The notes beneath the pieces were generated by a model. It saw nothing but the letters and a program-made list of their open reading frames with translations, was not told where the DNA came from and ran no database searches. Source: Seison nebaliae (taxonomy: Eukaryota; Rotifera; Pararotatoria; Seisonacea; Seisonidae). Taken from it: a DNA stretch of 30,679 bases. The position numbers and the translations under genes are program-made. Positions 1-11,013 of this stretch are shown here, one piece after another; the first letter of the stretch is position 1, and every line of letters begins with the position of its first letter. The stretch covers positions 1 through 30,679 of the forward strand of contig JALJEE010002994.1 of the NCBI GenBank assembly GCA_023231475.1, in the 5' to 3' direction.

Positions 1-909
1 AAAAGGCTTACATTTTAAATTTACCGGAGTAACAAAAAGTTGTGCTAAACTATTTCTAACATAGTTTAAATATTTTATTTTGAAATTTATTTAATAGTTT
101 AATTATATTTTCCTTCAATTTAATTGGATAAAAAGGGGGGGCGCTATCGAAAAGTAGCCAAAAGATGTTTAATTTAGTACTTAAAATAAATATTTTTAAT
201 TTGTGCCAAATGTCCTGTGCTTGCAATATTTTTGATTCTTTTGACACACAAAGAAAAAGTCCATACGCAGAAAATACATGGTAATACATGTATATACTAT
301 GTACATACGTAGGAATAAAGTTCCGGATACCGAGTGAACAATTGAATATGTAGACCGAGTGTATAAAAGACAGTAAGATTAGAGTTGGTGGAAGAAATGG
401 AGATTGGAAGTTAAACGTGTTCTTTCTTGTGTACGTACGTGTATATACACGTCAGTTAACTCAACGGATTCTTGCAAAGAATGAGTCATGTCTATTTACA
501 TTTATATAATGAGTAGTGCATGTAGAATAATTATTAGTTGGATGTTTTTATTCTTTTTTATATCTCTTCTACACACACTACATTTTTCCAACGACTTTTT
601 TTTCATTAATTCAATTCTCTTTTCAAAAACGGTTCTTACAATTTTCCATATCTCTGTAATTATATTTAAATTAGTGTAATAGAAATCGAACAGGCGTGTA
701 TTACAAACAGAAGTTTTTCAAGCTAAACTTTTCCATTTATCCATTTTGTTTATCTCGAAAATAAAATCATTTACAACACGAAGTTGATCAGAAGAAACAC
801 GTTCTCAAATTTCCAGAATTCTTCTTCATTTGACTTTATCACCATTCTTCATTCGCAAACTGATTTGACGAACAGATTTCACAAGTTTGTCAGTTTGATT
901 TGGTAAGAT
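1..909. other. Intergenic region upstream of the first gene
   Basis: I see no convincing gene here. Short open frames exist but have AT-rich, low-complexity content. Two things can be pointed out. There is a TATAAAAG string at 362-369 on the + strand without a matching initiator 28-32 bases downstream. There is also a 16-bp perfect palindrome, ACGTGTATATACACGT, at 437-452. A TCAGTTTG string at 890-897 lies 18 bases before the ATG at 910 and could be the initiator of the next gene. Confidence 0.5.
890..895 (+). promoter_or_regulatory. Possible initiator (TCAGTT) of the first gene
   Basis: TCAGTTTG begins here, with a putative +1 A at 892 and an 18-base leader to the ATG at 910. The same octamer is found at the presumed start of SPPL2-like copy 1 (5461-5454, minus strand). 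No TATA box lies about 30 bases upstream, so this is weaker than the two TATA-Inr pairs described elsewhere. Confidence 0.35.
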
Positions 910-3209
910 ATGGAAAGTTTAATTTTATTCTTTCCAATTCCTCTTCTTATCTTTCTTCCATTTTTAGCTGTCGGTGTCATCGAGAGTCATGAGACGATCA
1001 AGAATGAAATAGTGTTCAACGTACGACGAGCCGAAATTGAAGAGATGTCACAACTGGTGACAAACTGTCAGAACTATTATAAGAATTATCCAGGAAAACA
1101 AAAGCTGATTTTGAGACCGTCCGAATTGGTCGATCGCCATCAGTCGTCATGGTTGCCTATTCTAGAAATGGAAGTGATTCATTTGAAATATAAGGACAAT
1201 TATTCTATTGGAGAGAATGGCGAGCGAATAACGAAGGAATATACGGTCACCGAAATTCTGGGTAAAACTCGTCCCGAAAAATATTTTGGAAATTCGGTTA
1301 ATTTTTAAAACTTTTAAAATTTTGAAAATTTTTTTTTCAGAAACGACTTCGTTCTCGAAGTACCGCACCATCCAGGCATCGAATGCACAACGATCAGAAT
1401 GATAAGATAGAGGAGAATAGAAGTATAATGAAAAAATCAAATGAGGCGCCAGTACGAAGTCATTATCAGGATTATGTTTCGTCATCTACTTCTGTTCGAT
1501 TAGAGAATGGAATGATGGGATTATATTCGGCACATTATTATTTGGGAACATTTGAAGGAAATGTCAGTTTACCAATTGTGGATTGTGCGGAAGTGTATTA
1601 CCGTTTAATCGTTTACGAATTGATTGTTCATCGTTGTGAACTTGATGATTTACCTGAATTACGAACTTTTTGCTCTACACCTGATGAATCAGTTTATGGA
1701 ATGAAACTATGTTTAAATCGAGGAGAATATCATGGCAATGTACGATTGCCTTGTAATTTCATGGTACCGAGGACTGTCTTCGATATCAATGATTTAAATA
1801 TGTGGAATGAAAGAAGCAGTCAATTCGATCTGAGATATGTCATAGTCCATCGAAATCTTCAATGTGGAACTCGATTTCTTGTGAAACAACGACAACCATT
1901 AATGCATCGTCATTCGGTGGATAATATCATGAAAGTTTATGAAGCTAATCCGAGAGATGTGATGATGTATAAAGGAATTATTACGAAAATGAATGCTCAA
2001 ACTGATACTCGATTCAAAATTGAATTGGACGATAAAGTGTGGGTATGGTACATATTATCGAAATTACCGATAATTTCATATACAATGAAAGATGATGATA
2101 ATAATATGGATGTGACGAGATCGTGGTCGAAATGTCAATTGTTACCGATTTGTTTCGAACATATTCCAAAAACTCGATTGAAAATGATCCATATCAATTT
2201 GAAAGAAGGTGATGAAGTTGAAGTGGAATTTTATCGTGGTCATGAGCGGAATAATCTGAGAAAATTTCACGCAATCAATCAATGGAGATCAAATTGTCAA
2301 TATGAATTCTCATATCAGAATACCGTTCATTATATGGTGGATTATAGTGAACGTTTAACGGTGACGGCCGCTCAATTGAACAAACAGGTTCTATCCCTAC
2401 AATCTATCAAATTTCATCGTCGAAGGTTTTCTTTCGTGAAAGAATTTTTCAGTTATCATCCGACATTAGTCGAACGTCTTCGACGACAAGATATAACTCC
2501 ATCATCATATTTAACGGAAAATATGATTTTCTTTGTTTATATCAGAAGTTGTATGATAAATCGGACACAAAGAGCGACTGTTCCTATTTGGGATTATTTC
2601 GCTTATGTTCCATGTGCTCGTATGAGTAATCGTGAACAATTCTCTTATGAAGAGATTGGAGAAATTGTACCATTAGTTAATGCCATGTTGATATCGGAAC
2701 AACGTATTGATCGAAAATATTTTGATGCTGAAGGAATGATTTCATTCCATTCAACGTTAACAAACGCAAATGTAGGAGATCTTGTTCTCATTTCACTGGA
2801 GAGAAATAATATGGTTTATGGTGATCTCTTAGAAATTGAAGAAGAAAAAGTTCCGATGGAAACGATTTTGTTGAAAAAATATAATGTTCGATTAAGTGTA
2901 AAACAAAGAGATAAACCATTCAGTATCGTTTGCATCGAGAAAGAGCGTCATGACGTAATTCATAAAATTTATTGCCGTGTTAATGAATTACCATTAACGG
3001 ACGGTTGTTATGATATCGAAGTATCTTGTATGATTGTGGAAATCGATACGATATCCGACGAAGTTCCAACATATCTCACCGACAAGGAGAAAACGATTTT
3101 CAGAATGGAACAAGAAGCACGGACGAGTGATCGAATTTACTTCAGTTTATCCTTAAAAGCCATCGAATGGAAAGATATTGATGAACAATTGATGATGAAC
3201 GGTAACTAA
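910..3209 (+). CDS. Unrecognised secreted or lumenal protein, two exons, 751 aa
   Basis: I do not recognise the family. Exons are 910-1296 and 1341-3209, joined in phase 0 across a 44-nt intron (GTTAAT...TTTCAG). The more obvious-looking donor GTAAAA at 1262 leads to a stop codon after about 20 residues, whereas the GTT donor at 1297 keeps the frame open to the end. The ATG at 910 opens a hydrophobic stretch (FFPIPLLIFLPFLAVGV) typical of a signal peptide. After it there is no obvious membrane segment, so a secreted or lumenal product is likely. The body is a long mixed-charge globular sequence rich in R, E, D and Y, with scattered cysteines and no low-complexity regions. AATAAA at 3327-3332 is a probable poly(A) signal; it lies only 16 bases from the stop codon of the convergent copy 1 gene. 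Alternative: the pyrimidine-rich 'signal peptide' could be the tail of an intron 903-967 (GTAAGA...TTTTAG). In that case translation would start further in, but that donor does not fit the GTT pattern of this window. Confidence 0.8.
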
Positions 3210-3326
3210 ATGGAAGAAGTGAAAAATGGTTTTAAATGAATTTATATAATTTTCCTTCATTTCGAACGAACTCACCTAATTTTCTTAAAGAAAATTTTCT
3301 GCATTTTATAAATTTTGTATTTTCTC

Positions 3327-3332
3327 AATAAA
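3327..3332 (+). terminator. Poly(A) signal of the first gene
   Basis: AATAAA, 118 bases after the stop codon at 3209. The convergent gene ends at 3348, so the two 3' ends almost certainly overlap. Confidence 0.6.
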
Positions 3333-3347
3333 TTGTTATCTTAAATT

Positions 3348-5436
3348 TTAATCCTCATCTTCATCATAAGTATAATCGCCTTCACTGATAAGAACCTAAA
3401 AAAAGGAAAATTTAAAATATTATTGTAGCTAAAAATTTGTAACATCATAATATGGATCTGCATTCCAATACTTGACAAATTCTCCAGTAACTAAAGTATA
3501 AATTGTTACACTAATCCAAATTATGGGGAGAGTGAACATAAAAGGAGATTGGGAAGTTTTTGTGAGAATGGCTAAAGCGAAGACACCCGCCAAAGCCACC
3601 ACATATCCCATATAGGCTAAAATAAACAATTTGGGATTCCAATTTCGTTCATTCATCAATTCCCAAATGAAAGTGGATGAGACAGCAATACCGGGAACGA
3701 TACTGTCCCCAAGATAAAGGACATCAGTAACGTCACCTAAACACGGTTCTGCGTACGGTAAAAACGGAATCCTGAACACAATTGTTAACTGATATAAATT
3801 TGAATAATTTGAGACTATAATAAAGACAAAACTAGTTCAGTCGTATCCCCACCTTCTAATTCGGGCCCACGTGCGATATATTCCATAACAGAGAAACCGT
3901 TTCTTGTGAAAAACGGTGTTATGTAAACGGTGAAAGCATCCCATAATATTGCGCCGAGAAGTATGAAAGTTATATACTAAATTTGAAATGATTTATTTTT
4001 TGAATATGAATTTTTCCCAACTTTCCAACTTTTGATCTTACTACTTCGAATGACGTCTGCGGCAAAGAAAAAGGCCAAGACCGTATGAATAATCCAACCA
4101 TGTCTAATTGTGAAGAAGAAATGGGAATTAAGATGGAAGAATTAATATGATTAACGGATTACTTCGAAGGAATAACCAAGCTATACCAACACCATAACAA
4201 GCTGTAACAATCATGACTTGTGCCCAACCCATTTTGAAAGAACAACATCTGATATTTCTGTAAAGAAATAATCGTCTAACAGAATAATTAAATTAAAAAG
4301 TCAAAAATATTAAATCAGAATTAATTACTTTTCTGTACGACGCATTGCCTTTTTGGAGAATGTCATTAGGAACATCACTCCACGATATAATGATATGGGT
4401 GACATGAATAAGAAGATAAATATAAAGAACCATACTGATGGTGGAAGAATGAATGAAAGAAATATCTAAAAAATTGAATTAACTCGTTTGAGTATACCAG
4501 AAATAAAGTGCAACTACACCCACCAGAAATAAGATGACTGTAGCGATTGGTGTTCCTCGCGCAATTTTCGGCCAACCATTTGGGAACTTATAAGTCATCC
4601 ACGAACTACAATCTTTATGAACTCGTCGTTTCTTTTTAAATATTTTCTTCAATTTATTATTATTATTATTCTCATTGTCGTTATCCGCCACTTCAGCCAC
4701 GTTGGTTTGAGAAATGGATTTGTCGGGAAGATTATCTTTATCGCCAGCTTTTGCTTGTAACATTTGTCTGAAAATTATTATGATTTGAGAAATTATTGGG
4801 AGATGATGAAGAGACGAACATATAATGTTTTTCTTCTTTATAAGCCCAAACACAACCGAACATAAGGGACGAATAAGCCAAAGCTAAAATGAGAATAGTG
4901 GAAGGATTAAAGACAGGAATCGTCTTCACTCCCACCATATGAATGGCTGATAAATTTCGGACATCACCGTTATATGCGTCATCAATCTGTTTCTCGATCA
5001 TACTAATTATAGTCAAATTACCATAATCACCTTTCTTTTCTTTTTCTGGATAATATCGATTATCATCGGCAATTATTATCGTCTGTACTTTTCCTTCATA
5101 TGCTTCGTAAACTTCTTTCAGTTTCTCGTCAGCAGAACAATCACCTCTCGCTACTAATAGAGCCGTATTGACATATGCAAGTAGTACCGGTGTATCGTTG
5201 GCACAAGCGGCATAAGGACGAGCGTCATGGAGTACTCCCATAAATTTATAATCTTCTTCATCCAACATTGTTGAGAGTGTTGGTTCGATTCGACCACATA
5301 AATTCTTTCCATTTTTATATTCCGAATCATCGTTCGGATTTTTCAAGTCAAATTTAACTACTTTAAATTCACCATCTTCCTCTGCACAGTTGATCGCTGT
5401 ACTGACAAGTAATAAAATGAGTGAGAGATTTTGCAT
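3348..5436 (-). CDS. SPPL2-like intramembrane aspartyl protease homologue, copy 1 (PAL motif lost), 581 aa
   Basis: Member of the SPP/SPPL GxGD family (MEROPS A22B). Active members cut type II membrane segments in endosomes or the Golgi. Eight exons: 5436-4820, 4767-4484, 4434-4329, 4275-4156, 4103-4022, 3976-3833, 3788-3444, 3395-3348. Exon 1 encodes a signal peptide, a lumenal protease-associated domain (VARGDCSADEKL) and the first membrane segment ending WAYKEEKHY. Exon 2 adds a basic linker (KKIFKKKRRVHKDCSSWM) and the second membrane segment. The first active-site motif reads WD (W415-D416) instead of YD. The second is YLGDSIVPG (D479) instead of GFGDxxxPG. The QPAL site reads QSPF (531-534). 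Both aspartates remain, 63 residues apart as in the canonical copy, so the fold is probably kept while catalysis is doubtful. The last exon encodes an acidic tail with SEGDYTYDEDED. Closest in the array to copy 3; both share the string SSTFIWELMNERNWNP. Confidence 0.92.
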
Positions 5437-5809
5437 TTTCCAAAGTAAACGCGCAAACTGAATTGTAAATTTAGTGAAATACTTATACAGAAATCGATAA
5501 AGTTTGATTCATTTTATATCGGATAAATCAATTTGTTAGAAAACAAATTTATAAATTTTAACTTTTACGTAGAAGTTAAACAATCCAAGAATAAAATCTA
5601 AAATTCCTCATCTCACAATAAGTTAAACTACGAGTAATTTCAAAACTTTTTTCTTCGAACCTTTTCGATTACAATGAAATACATAAAATAATTTTAGTTG
5701 AGGAAATAAATAAAGTTATTTATTTTATTTTCCATTTTAATTGGTTATCACTTGATGATAAACAATCAAAACTGTTAAAGTTTTTTAACTGGCGTTAAAG
5801 TTAAGTTAA
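5437..5809. other. Intergenic DNA between copies 1 and 2, left of the LINE fragment
   Basis: AT-rich sequence holding the copy 1 promoter next to 5436 and otherwise nothing I can identify. An 8-bp inverted repeat rich in C/G (CACCCCCA at 5812-5819, TGGGGGTG at 5830-5837, 10-base loop) sits at the border with the retroelement fragment. Confidence 0.4.
5456..5487 (-). promoter_or_regulatory. TATA-Inr core promoter of SPPL2-like copy 1
   Basis: Reading the minus strand, TATAAG starts at 5487 and the initiator TCAGTT runs 5461-5456 with +1 A at 5459. The TATA box therefore starts at -28. The leader to the ATG at 5436 would be only 23 bases. The spacing and the TCAGT initiator follow the arthropod core-promoter pattern. 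Confidence 0.5.
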
Positions 5810-6385
5810 AACACCCCCACATTGATATTTGGGGGTGAAATCAATGATTTCTATGGTCTCGCTGCCTCATTATCGTCAACTCATAAGTCATTACGATCTC
5901 TCGATCGAACATACAACAGAACAATACGGATATTACTCGGTTGTGGTAAGCCGGTCAACAGATCCTTCATGTTCTCTATCTCGGAGTTGAAGCCCTTATC
6001 ACTTCTTCTCGCGGTTTGGTACGTTAAATTACTAGAATCTGTAGCTTCTTCCGATTTTCCGATTCCATCTTTTAATCAATGTGAGATATTCTCTTCTTCT
6101 ATCAACTTCTTTTCGCTCTATTATTCATTAATGGTACCTACTTCTATGGAGACCGCCCGCTCTATGATTATCGCTTTACTATCTAGCTTACTTACTCTAT
6201 CTAACAACTTTATTATCGATTCCTTCATTCCTGACTCTTTACGTACCCACGTGGATCAAGGCAAATCACTTATTTCCAATAACTCATCTGATGAGTTATC
6301 TCGTTTCCTTTTTAATTTACCCCGCGGGGATTTGTTGTATTAATAAAAAAAAATAAAATAAAAAAAATATAAACTAAATAATAAA
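5810..6385 (+). mobile_element. 5'-truncated LINE-type (non-LTR) retrotransposon fragment, reverse transcriptase C-terminus plus A-rich tail
   Basis: An open frame from 5810 to 6343 encodes a region resembling the C-terminal, post-palm part of non-LTR reverse transcriptases: a YG-containing start (FYGLAASL), then LDRTYNRTIRILLGC, and a FMFSISELKPL box. The stop codon is followed at once by an A-rich tail of about 40 bases (mostly A with scattered T), as expected at a LINE 3' end. The catalytic FADD-type box is absent, so the copy is dead on arrival, truncated at its 5' end. It lies between the 3' end of copy 2 and the promoter of copy 1, in the opposite orientation. The fragment at 13743-14170 is a relative. 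I cannot name the clade, and I see no clear target-site duplication. Confidence 0.7.
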
Positions 6386-6429
6386 TTTACGAAATTTGAG
6401 AAAATTGGAAAATTTTGGTAGTTCATTTG

Positions 6430-6435
6430 TTTATT
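6430..6435 (-). terminator. Poly(A) signal of SPPL2-like copy 2
   Basis: AATAAA on the minus strand, 20 bases after the stop codon. It survives just ahead of the LINE fragment tail, so the insertion did not remove the 3' end of the gene. Confidence 0.55.
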
Positions 6436-6455
6436 TAGAATATAAATTGAGATAA

Positions 6456-8665
6456 CTATTCATCAGCATCAGTAACTTCATAAGTATCATAAGTTGTATG
6501 TCCTTCGCTAACAATGATCTGAAATAGAAGAAATTTTGAAATTAGTTAAAATGAATCGGGAAACTAACATCATTATATGGATCAGCATTCCAATAGTTTT
6601 TAAATTGTTTCGTTACCAGTAAATAAATGGCACAACTTATCCACAGTACGGGAAGAATAATTCCCAAATGAGCAAAATAAGTAATATGATATTTCAAGAT
6701 TAAAACTCCGATTAGTGCGGATGCGTATGAAACGAAAGCGACACAGAAGAATACAATGTCCCATTTCCTTCTAGTTAGAATTCCCCAAATTCCTGTGGAT
6801 GCTACACCAATTCCTGGAACAATCACATCCACCAAAAATATAACTTCTTCCAACGTCCCTAAACATTTGTGTGGGGTTGGCAAGAAAGGAATACGGAATA
6901 CTATTGATAACTAGATGATAATAATTATTATTTTCATTCGACTTTTATTAGAAGTTTAACTTGTTCCACTGTATCAATTCCTTCGGCAGCTGGTCCAACT
7001 AATAAATATTCTTTCACACTTGTACCTTCTCGAGTGAAGAAAGGCGTAATATGATTCATGAATATATCGAATGATACGGCGATAAGCATCATGATGGTGA
7101 TAAACTATTAATCGGAACGAGTTAATGAATATAATCATTAATTACAAGAAAACTTTAAAACTCCTGATTTTTGTAGCTCGAATGATATCAGCTGCGAGAG
7201 AAAAGGCAAAAATCGAATGAAGTATCCAAATATAACTGGTTATAAATAATAATTAATATGTGTAATTAAAGATAAATTTTAATTCAAAATTGAACTTATC
7301 ATTTTTGAATACTATCCAAATAATTCCCAATAAGTAACATATAATGATCAAAATTAATTCCAATACGGAAAAATGGAATGGACAAACGTTGATGGATTTT
7401 CTTAAGAATAAATGCCTGAAATTTAAGGTAATGAATATGTGGACAGAATAACTAAGAAACCGATCAGCTCGATGTTTTGCCCTTCTGTCAAATGTTAAGA
7501 GAAACATAATGGATCTGCATAATGAAGCTGGTGCCGTTAACCAGAAGACGGTGATAAAGAACCAAACTTTAAATATTCGTACAATGTTAACTGAATAATA
7601 AAAGAATGAATAAACTAGTATAATCGTAGACATAATATAAAGAGATTAATGCGAGAAGCATAATGGCAATCATGAATATAGGGGCTCCTCGTTCGACACG
7701 AGGCCAACCGCTGGGAAATTTGGCTACCATCCATGATGAGAAATCGGAATAGACTTTTCTTTTCTTCCTCAACACTTTCTTCATCTTTTTGACAGCGCCA
7801 TCAGTTATTGCGTTTTCATTAACATTCACCGTCTCTGATTTCTGCTCAGTATTACCTTTCTTATATTCATCATAATCCAATCTAAAGGAAATTATGTGAT
7901 CAATAATCATTAAATAGTTTTTAAAATTAGATAAAATAATAAAAATAAAAGAATAAATAATAATTAAATTAATTAAAATAAATATCATTTATAAATTGAA
8001 CAAAGAAAATTTTTAAGAGAAAATAATAATCGATAATTTTCTAACAGATAATGTTTCTCTTCTTTATATCCCCATAAACTTCCATATAGAACACATAATG
8101 CAGCTAAAGTTCCGACCATGAAAACGGCAGCATTAATATTAGGGACATCCTCAATGCCTTTCACAAACATTTTCGTCATTTCCATCTCAGTACGATTATC
8201 GATCAACACAGTGACGATTGGTTCAATCGTTTCTTTGTAAATGCTAATTATTGTCAAATTTGTTATGTTGACAGTCAAATCGTGTTCGGGTTGAAATCGC
8301 TGAGTAGTTACAATGATGAGAGTGAGAATATTAGAACCATAATGTTCCTGAATCTCTCTCATTTTATCAGTTATGTTGCACTTTCCTCTCAAAACCATCA
8401 CGGCTGATTTATCGGATAAGAGAACTTTCGGTGTGTAAAAGGGACAGAGAGAATATGGTCGTAAATCCTGGAAATCTCCAAGATATACATATTCGTCAGT
8501 TTTGAGTAAATCGGTAGTATCTTTATCGACCTGTCCACAAAATTGGTCGATTTCTTCGAGTTTAATTTCAGTAATAAACTCTCTCAATTCGATACTGACA
8601 TGATTAATATCTCTCGCCCATATTCCCATCACAACAAGAGAATTGAAGAGGATGAAGCTCAACAT
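6456..8665 (-). CDS. SPPL2-like intramembrane aspartyl protease homologue, copy 2 (most diverged active site), 580 aa
   Basis: Same family and exon plan as copy 1. Exons: 8665-8046, 7881-7616, 7566-7461, 7415-7296, 7235-7154, 7104-6961, 6910-6569, 6518-6456. The ATG at 8665 is chosen because it opens a signal peptide (MLSFILFNSLVVMGIWA); the frame is open further upstream but has no ATG. The protease-associated domain keeps the VLRGKCNITDKM box. First active-site motif FD (F410-D411); second FLVDVIVPG (D474), so the glycine before the aspartate is gone; the PAL site reads YFAHLGIILP. The linker is basic (KKMKKVLRKKRKVYSDFSSWM). The final exon ends SEGHTTYDTYEVTDADE. Exons 3-6 have the same lengths (106, 120, 82, 144 nt) as in copies 1 and 3. 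The first intron is longer (164 nt) than the others. Probably lacks normal proteolytic activity, though both aspartates remain. Confidence 0.91.
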
Positions 8666-8720
8666 GATTTGGGAAGCGCAAATTTTAAAATTTGTGATTG
8701 TAGAAATGTCTTGAGAAAAA

Positions 8721-8726
8721 TTTATT
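8721..8726 (-). terminator. Poly(A) signal of SPPL2-like copy 3
   Basis: AATAAA on the minus strand, 53 bases after the copy 3 stop and only 55 bases before the copy 2 ATG. The two transcription units therefore nearly abut. Confidence 0.45.
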
Positions 8727-8779
8727 GGAAAAATTTCGATTTGGAACAATATGCTATATTATTAATTATTCGATAAAAT

Positions 8780-10907
8780 TTACTTTTCTTCTTCCGAATA
8801 TTCGTCATATGTCGAATGTCCTTCACTCACAATTACCTAAGGAAAAATTAAATTCTATTTGAAAATTATTAGACAACTAACATCATAATATGGATCAGCT
8901 TTCCAATAATTCATAAATTCTTTCTTTATTAATAAATAAGTGGTAATAGTAATCCATAATAATGGTTGTACCATGACGAATTGGGAATGTCCAATCAACG
9001 TCACGAAAGAAATGGCATAAATTATGGCGATACCGATCAGAAATGCCAAATAAGATAATCCGAATAAAATCGGATTCCAATTCCTTTCATTCATCAATTC
9101 CCAGATGAATGTAGAAGACACGACTATTCCAGCGGAAACGGCGTCTTCAATATAAACTATCAATTCCACGTCACCTATACATTTATCGGGATACGGAAAA
9201 TAAGGAACATGAAACACAGTAGACAACTGTCAAAAATTCAATTTAATAAATAAAATAATTAAAAATGAACTTTCTCCACCGTATCCTCGCCGTCCACCCA
9301 GGGACCTCTGGAAAAGTATTCGATTAACGATTGCCCGTTCCGAGTGAAAAGTGGAGAAATGTAAACGAGAAACACGTCATAAGCCGTACCTAATATCATG
9401 AATATGGTCAGCCACTTAATTATTGAGTTGTTGTTAAACTTAAAATTTTTTTAAATACTAACTTTCCAACTCTTTATTTTCACCGCTCGAATTATATCGC
9501 AAGCAAAAAAGAACCAGAGAACTATGTGTAATATCCACGAATTTCTTTTAACCGTTTCAATATGAAAGTTCGATTAATTCAAAAAAAAGTAGTAACTGAT
9601 TGAATCGAATAACGAACCAAGTGGAAGCGAATGCATAACAGAATATTAGAATGAACACCTCCATCCACGCGAAATGGAAAGGACAACATCGTATCGACTT
9701 CCTTAACAATAAATGTCTAACAAATGTAAGGGAAATTTTTAAATTTTTACGATAAAGTCACATCGAATCAAATTTTAACTTTTCACTACGATGTTTCGCT
9801 TTCTTACTAAAGGTAAAAGCGAACATGATCGCTCGATAAAGTGAAATTGGTGCGGCAATGAAGAAGAAGGAATTAAAGAACCAGACTGATGGAAAATGGA
9901 AAATTTAGGAGATTCCTTAAAATTTTAACTCGTTTGATCGTAGAACAGGTAGAGGAATATGAATGCACTTAAGAAGAGAATAAGGAGAGCAATGGGAGTA
10001 TAACGTTGGACTCTCGGCCATCCGTCAGGAAATTTGTAAATCATCCAAGAAGAAAAACTGGAATGAACTCGTCGTTTTTTCCGGAACATTTTTTTCAATT
10101 TATTATTATTCGCTGTGATATTCTCCTCATCAGCTGGTACATCATTAATGACATTCGATGCTGATTCGTCTTCGATTTCTTTCACATTTTCTCCTCTTAT
10201 TCGTGGTTCAAGTTTACCTTCTCTCAATTCCACACTGAAAAATTTTTAAATAAATCATGGAATTAGAGTTGAATGAAAATGAACATGTAATGTTTCTCTT
10301 CTTTATATGCCCAGACACTACCGAATAAAACGACGGAAATCGTTAGACCTAAAACTATCGCTAATGTTGGATTTGCCGCGGTTATCGGTTTGAAAGTTAT
10401 CATGAATAATGAGGAGAGATTTTTCGTATTTCCTTCTAATGCGTCGTCGATATCTGATGTTTTTACTACCACCACCGTAATATTAGTCACATTAAGATCG
10501 GTTGAATGATGAGGATAAAATCGTTTTTCTGACGACACTAAAATCATCGTTATTTTTTCCTGATATTTATATCTCGCTTCTACTATTCTTTCGGCTGTGC
10601 TACAATTACCTCGATCGACTAATAAAACCATATTATCTGGTAAGTCTAATGTGGTATCATCGCCTGGACATCCAGTATATGGTCGAACATCAATTAATGT
10701 TCCCATTTCAGTGAAAGTTTTCGTGTTAACTTGTTTCGTTAATTTGGGATCGATTCGACCACAAATCGATTCCGATTTCTCGTCAATCAACACACCAGTT
10801 ACCGGATCACGTAAATTTAGTTTGACAACAGAATTATTATAGTCAGATGATGACATAATTAAATGGAGGAGGAAAGAGAAGAGAATGACAAATATCATTT
10901 TCGACAT
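8780..10907 (-). CDS. SPPL2-like intramembrane aspartyl protease homologue, copy 3 (PAL motif lost), 593 aa
   Basis: Eight exons: 10907-10285, 10234-9930, 9885-9780, 9716-9597, 9544-9463, 9414-9271, 9226-8882, 8836-8780. It starts with a signal peptide (MSKMIFVILFSFLLHLIMSSS). The protease-associated domain has LVDRGNCSTAERI. A first membrane segment ending WAYKEEKHY and a basic linker (KKMFRKKRRVHSSFSSWM) follow. The first active-site motif is intact (GTAYDVFLVYISPLFTRNG, Y424-D425). The second reads YIEDAVSAG (D488), losing both the glycine before the aspartate and the PG that follows in the family. The PAL site reads HSQFVMVQP. The C-terminal exon ends SEGHSTYDEYSEEEK. Of the three derived copies it has the best first motif and the worst second one. 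The gap to copy 4 upstream is 106 bp and to copy 2 downstream 114 bp. Confidence 0.92.
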
Positions 10908-11013
10908 GTTCGAAAGATGAAGAAGAAGTTTATAGTTTCGGAAAATTCGATATAAAAATGATGAAACGCGCGCAAATTACATAAATCAAAAATGTTGGAC
11001 ATTTATATTGAAT

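Noticed and set aside
362-369. TATAAAAG as promoter of the first gene
   Set aside because: It has no initiator at the expected distance and is about 540 bases from the start codon, so it is noted but not called.
903-967. Intron with strong-looking GTAAGAT donor and pyrimidine-rich TTTTAG acceptor that would remove the start codon and signal peptide of the first gene
   Set aside because: It does not fit the GTT donor pattern, and splicing would leave an in-frame stop just upstream, forcing a start much further in. Kept only as an alternative.
1262-1420. Frameshift or pseudogene in the first gene at its first intron
   Set aside because: It appears only if the GTAAAA donor at 1262 is used. The GTTAAT donor at 1297 joins phase 0 to phase 0 with acceptor 1340 and keeps the frame open.
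7253-7633. Long open frame on the minus strand as a single coding piece
   Set aside because: It is two copy 2 exons joined by a 45-nt intron that happens to contain no stop; comparison with copies 1 and 3 shows the exon borders.
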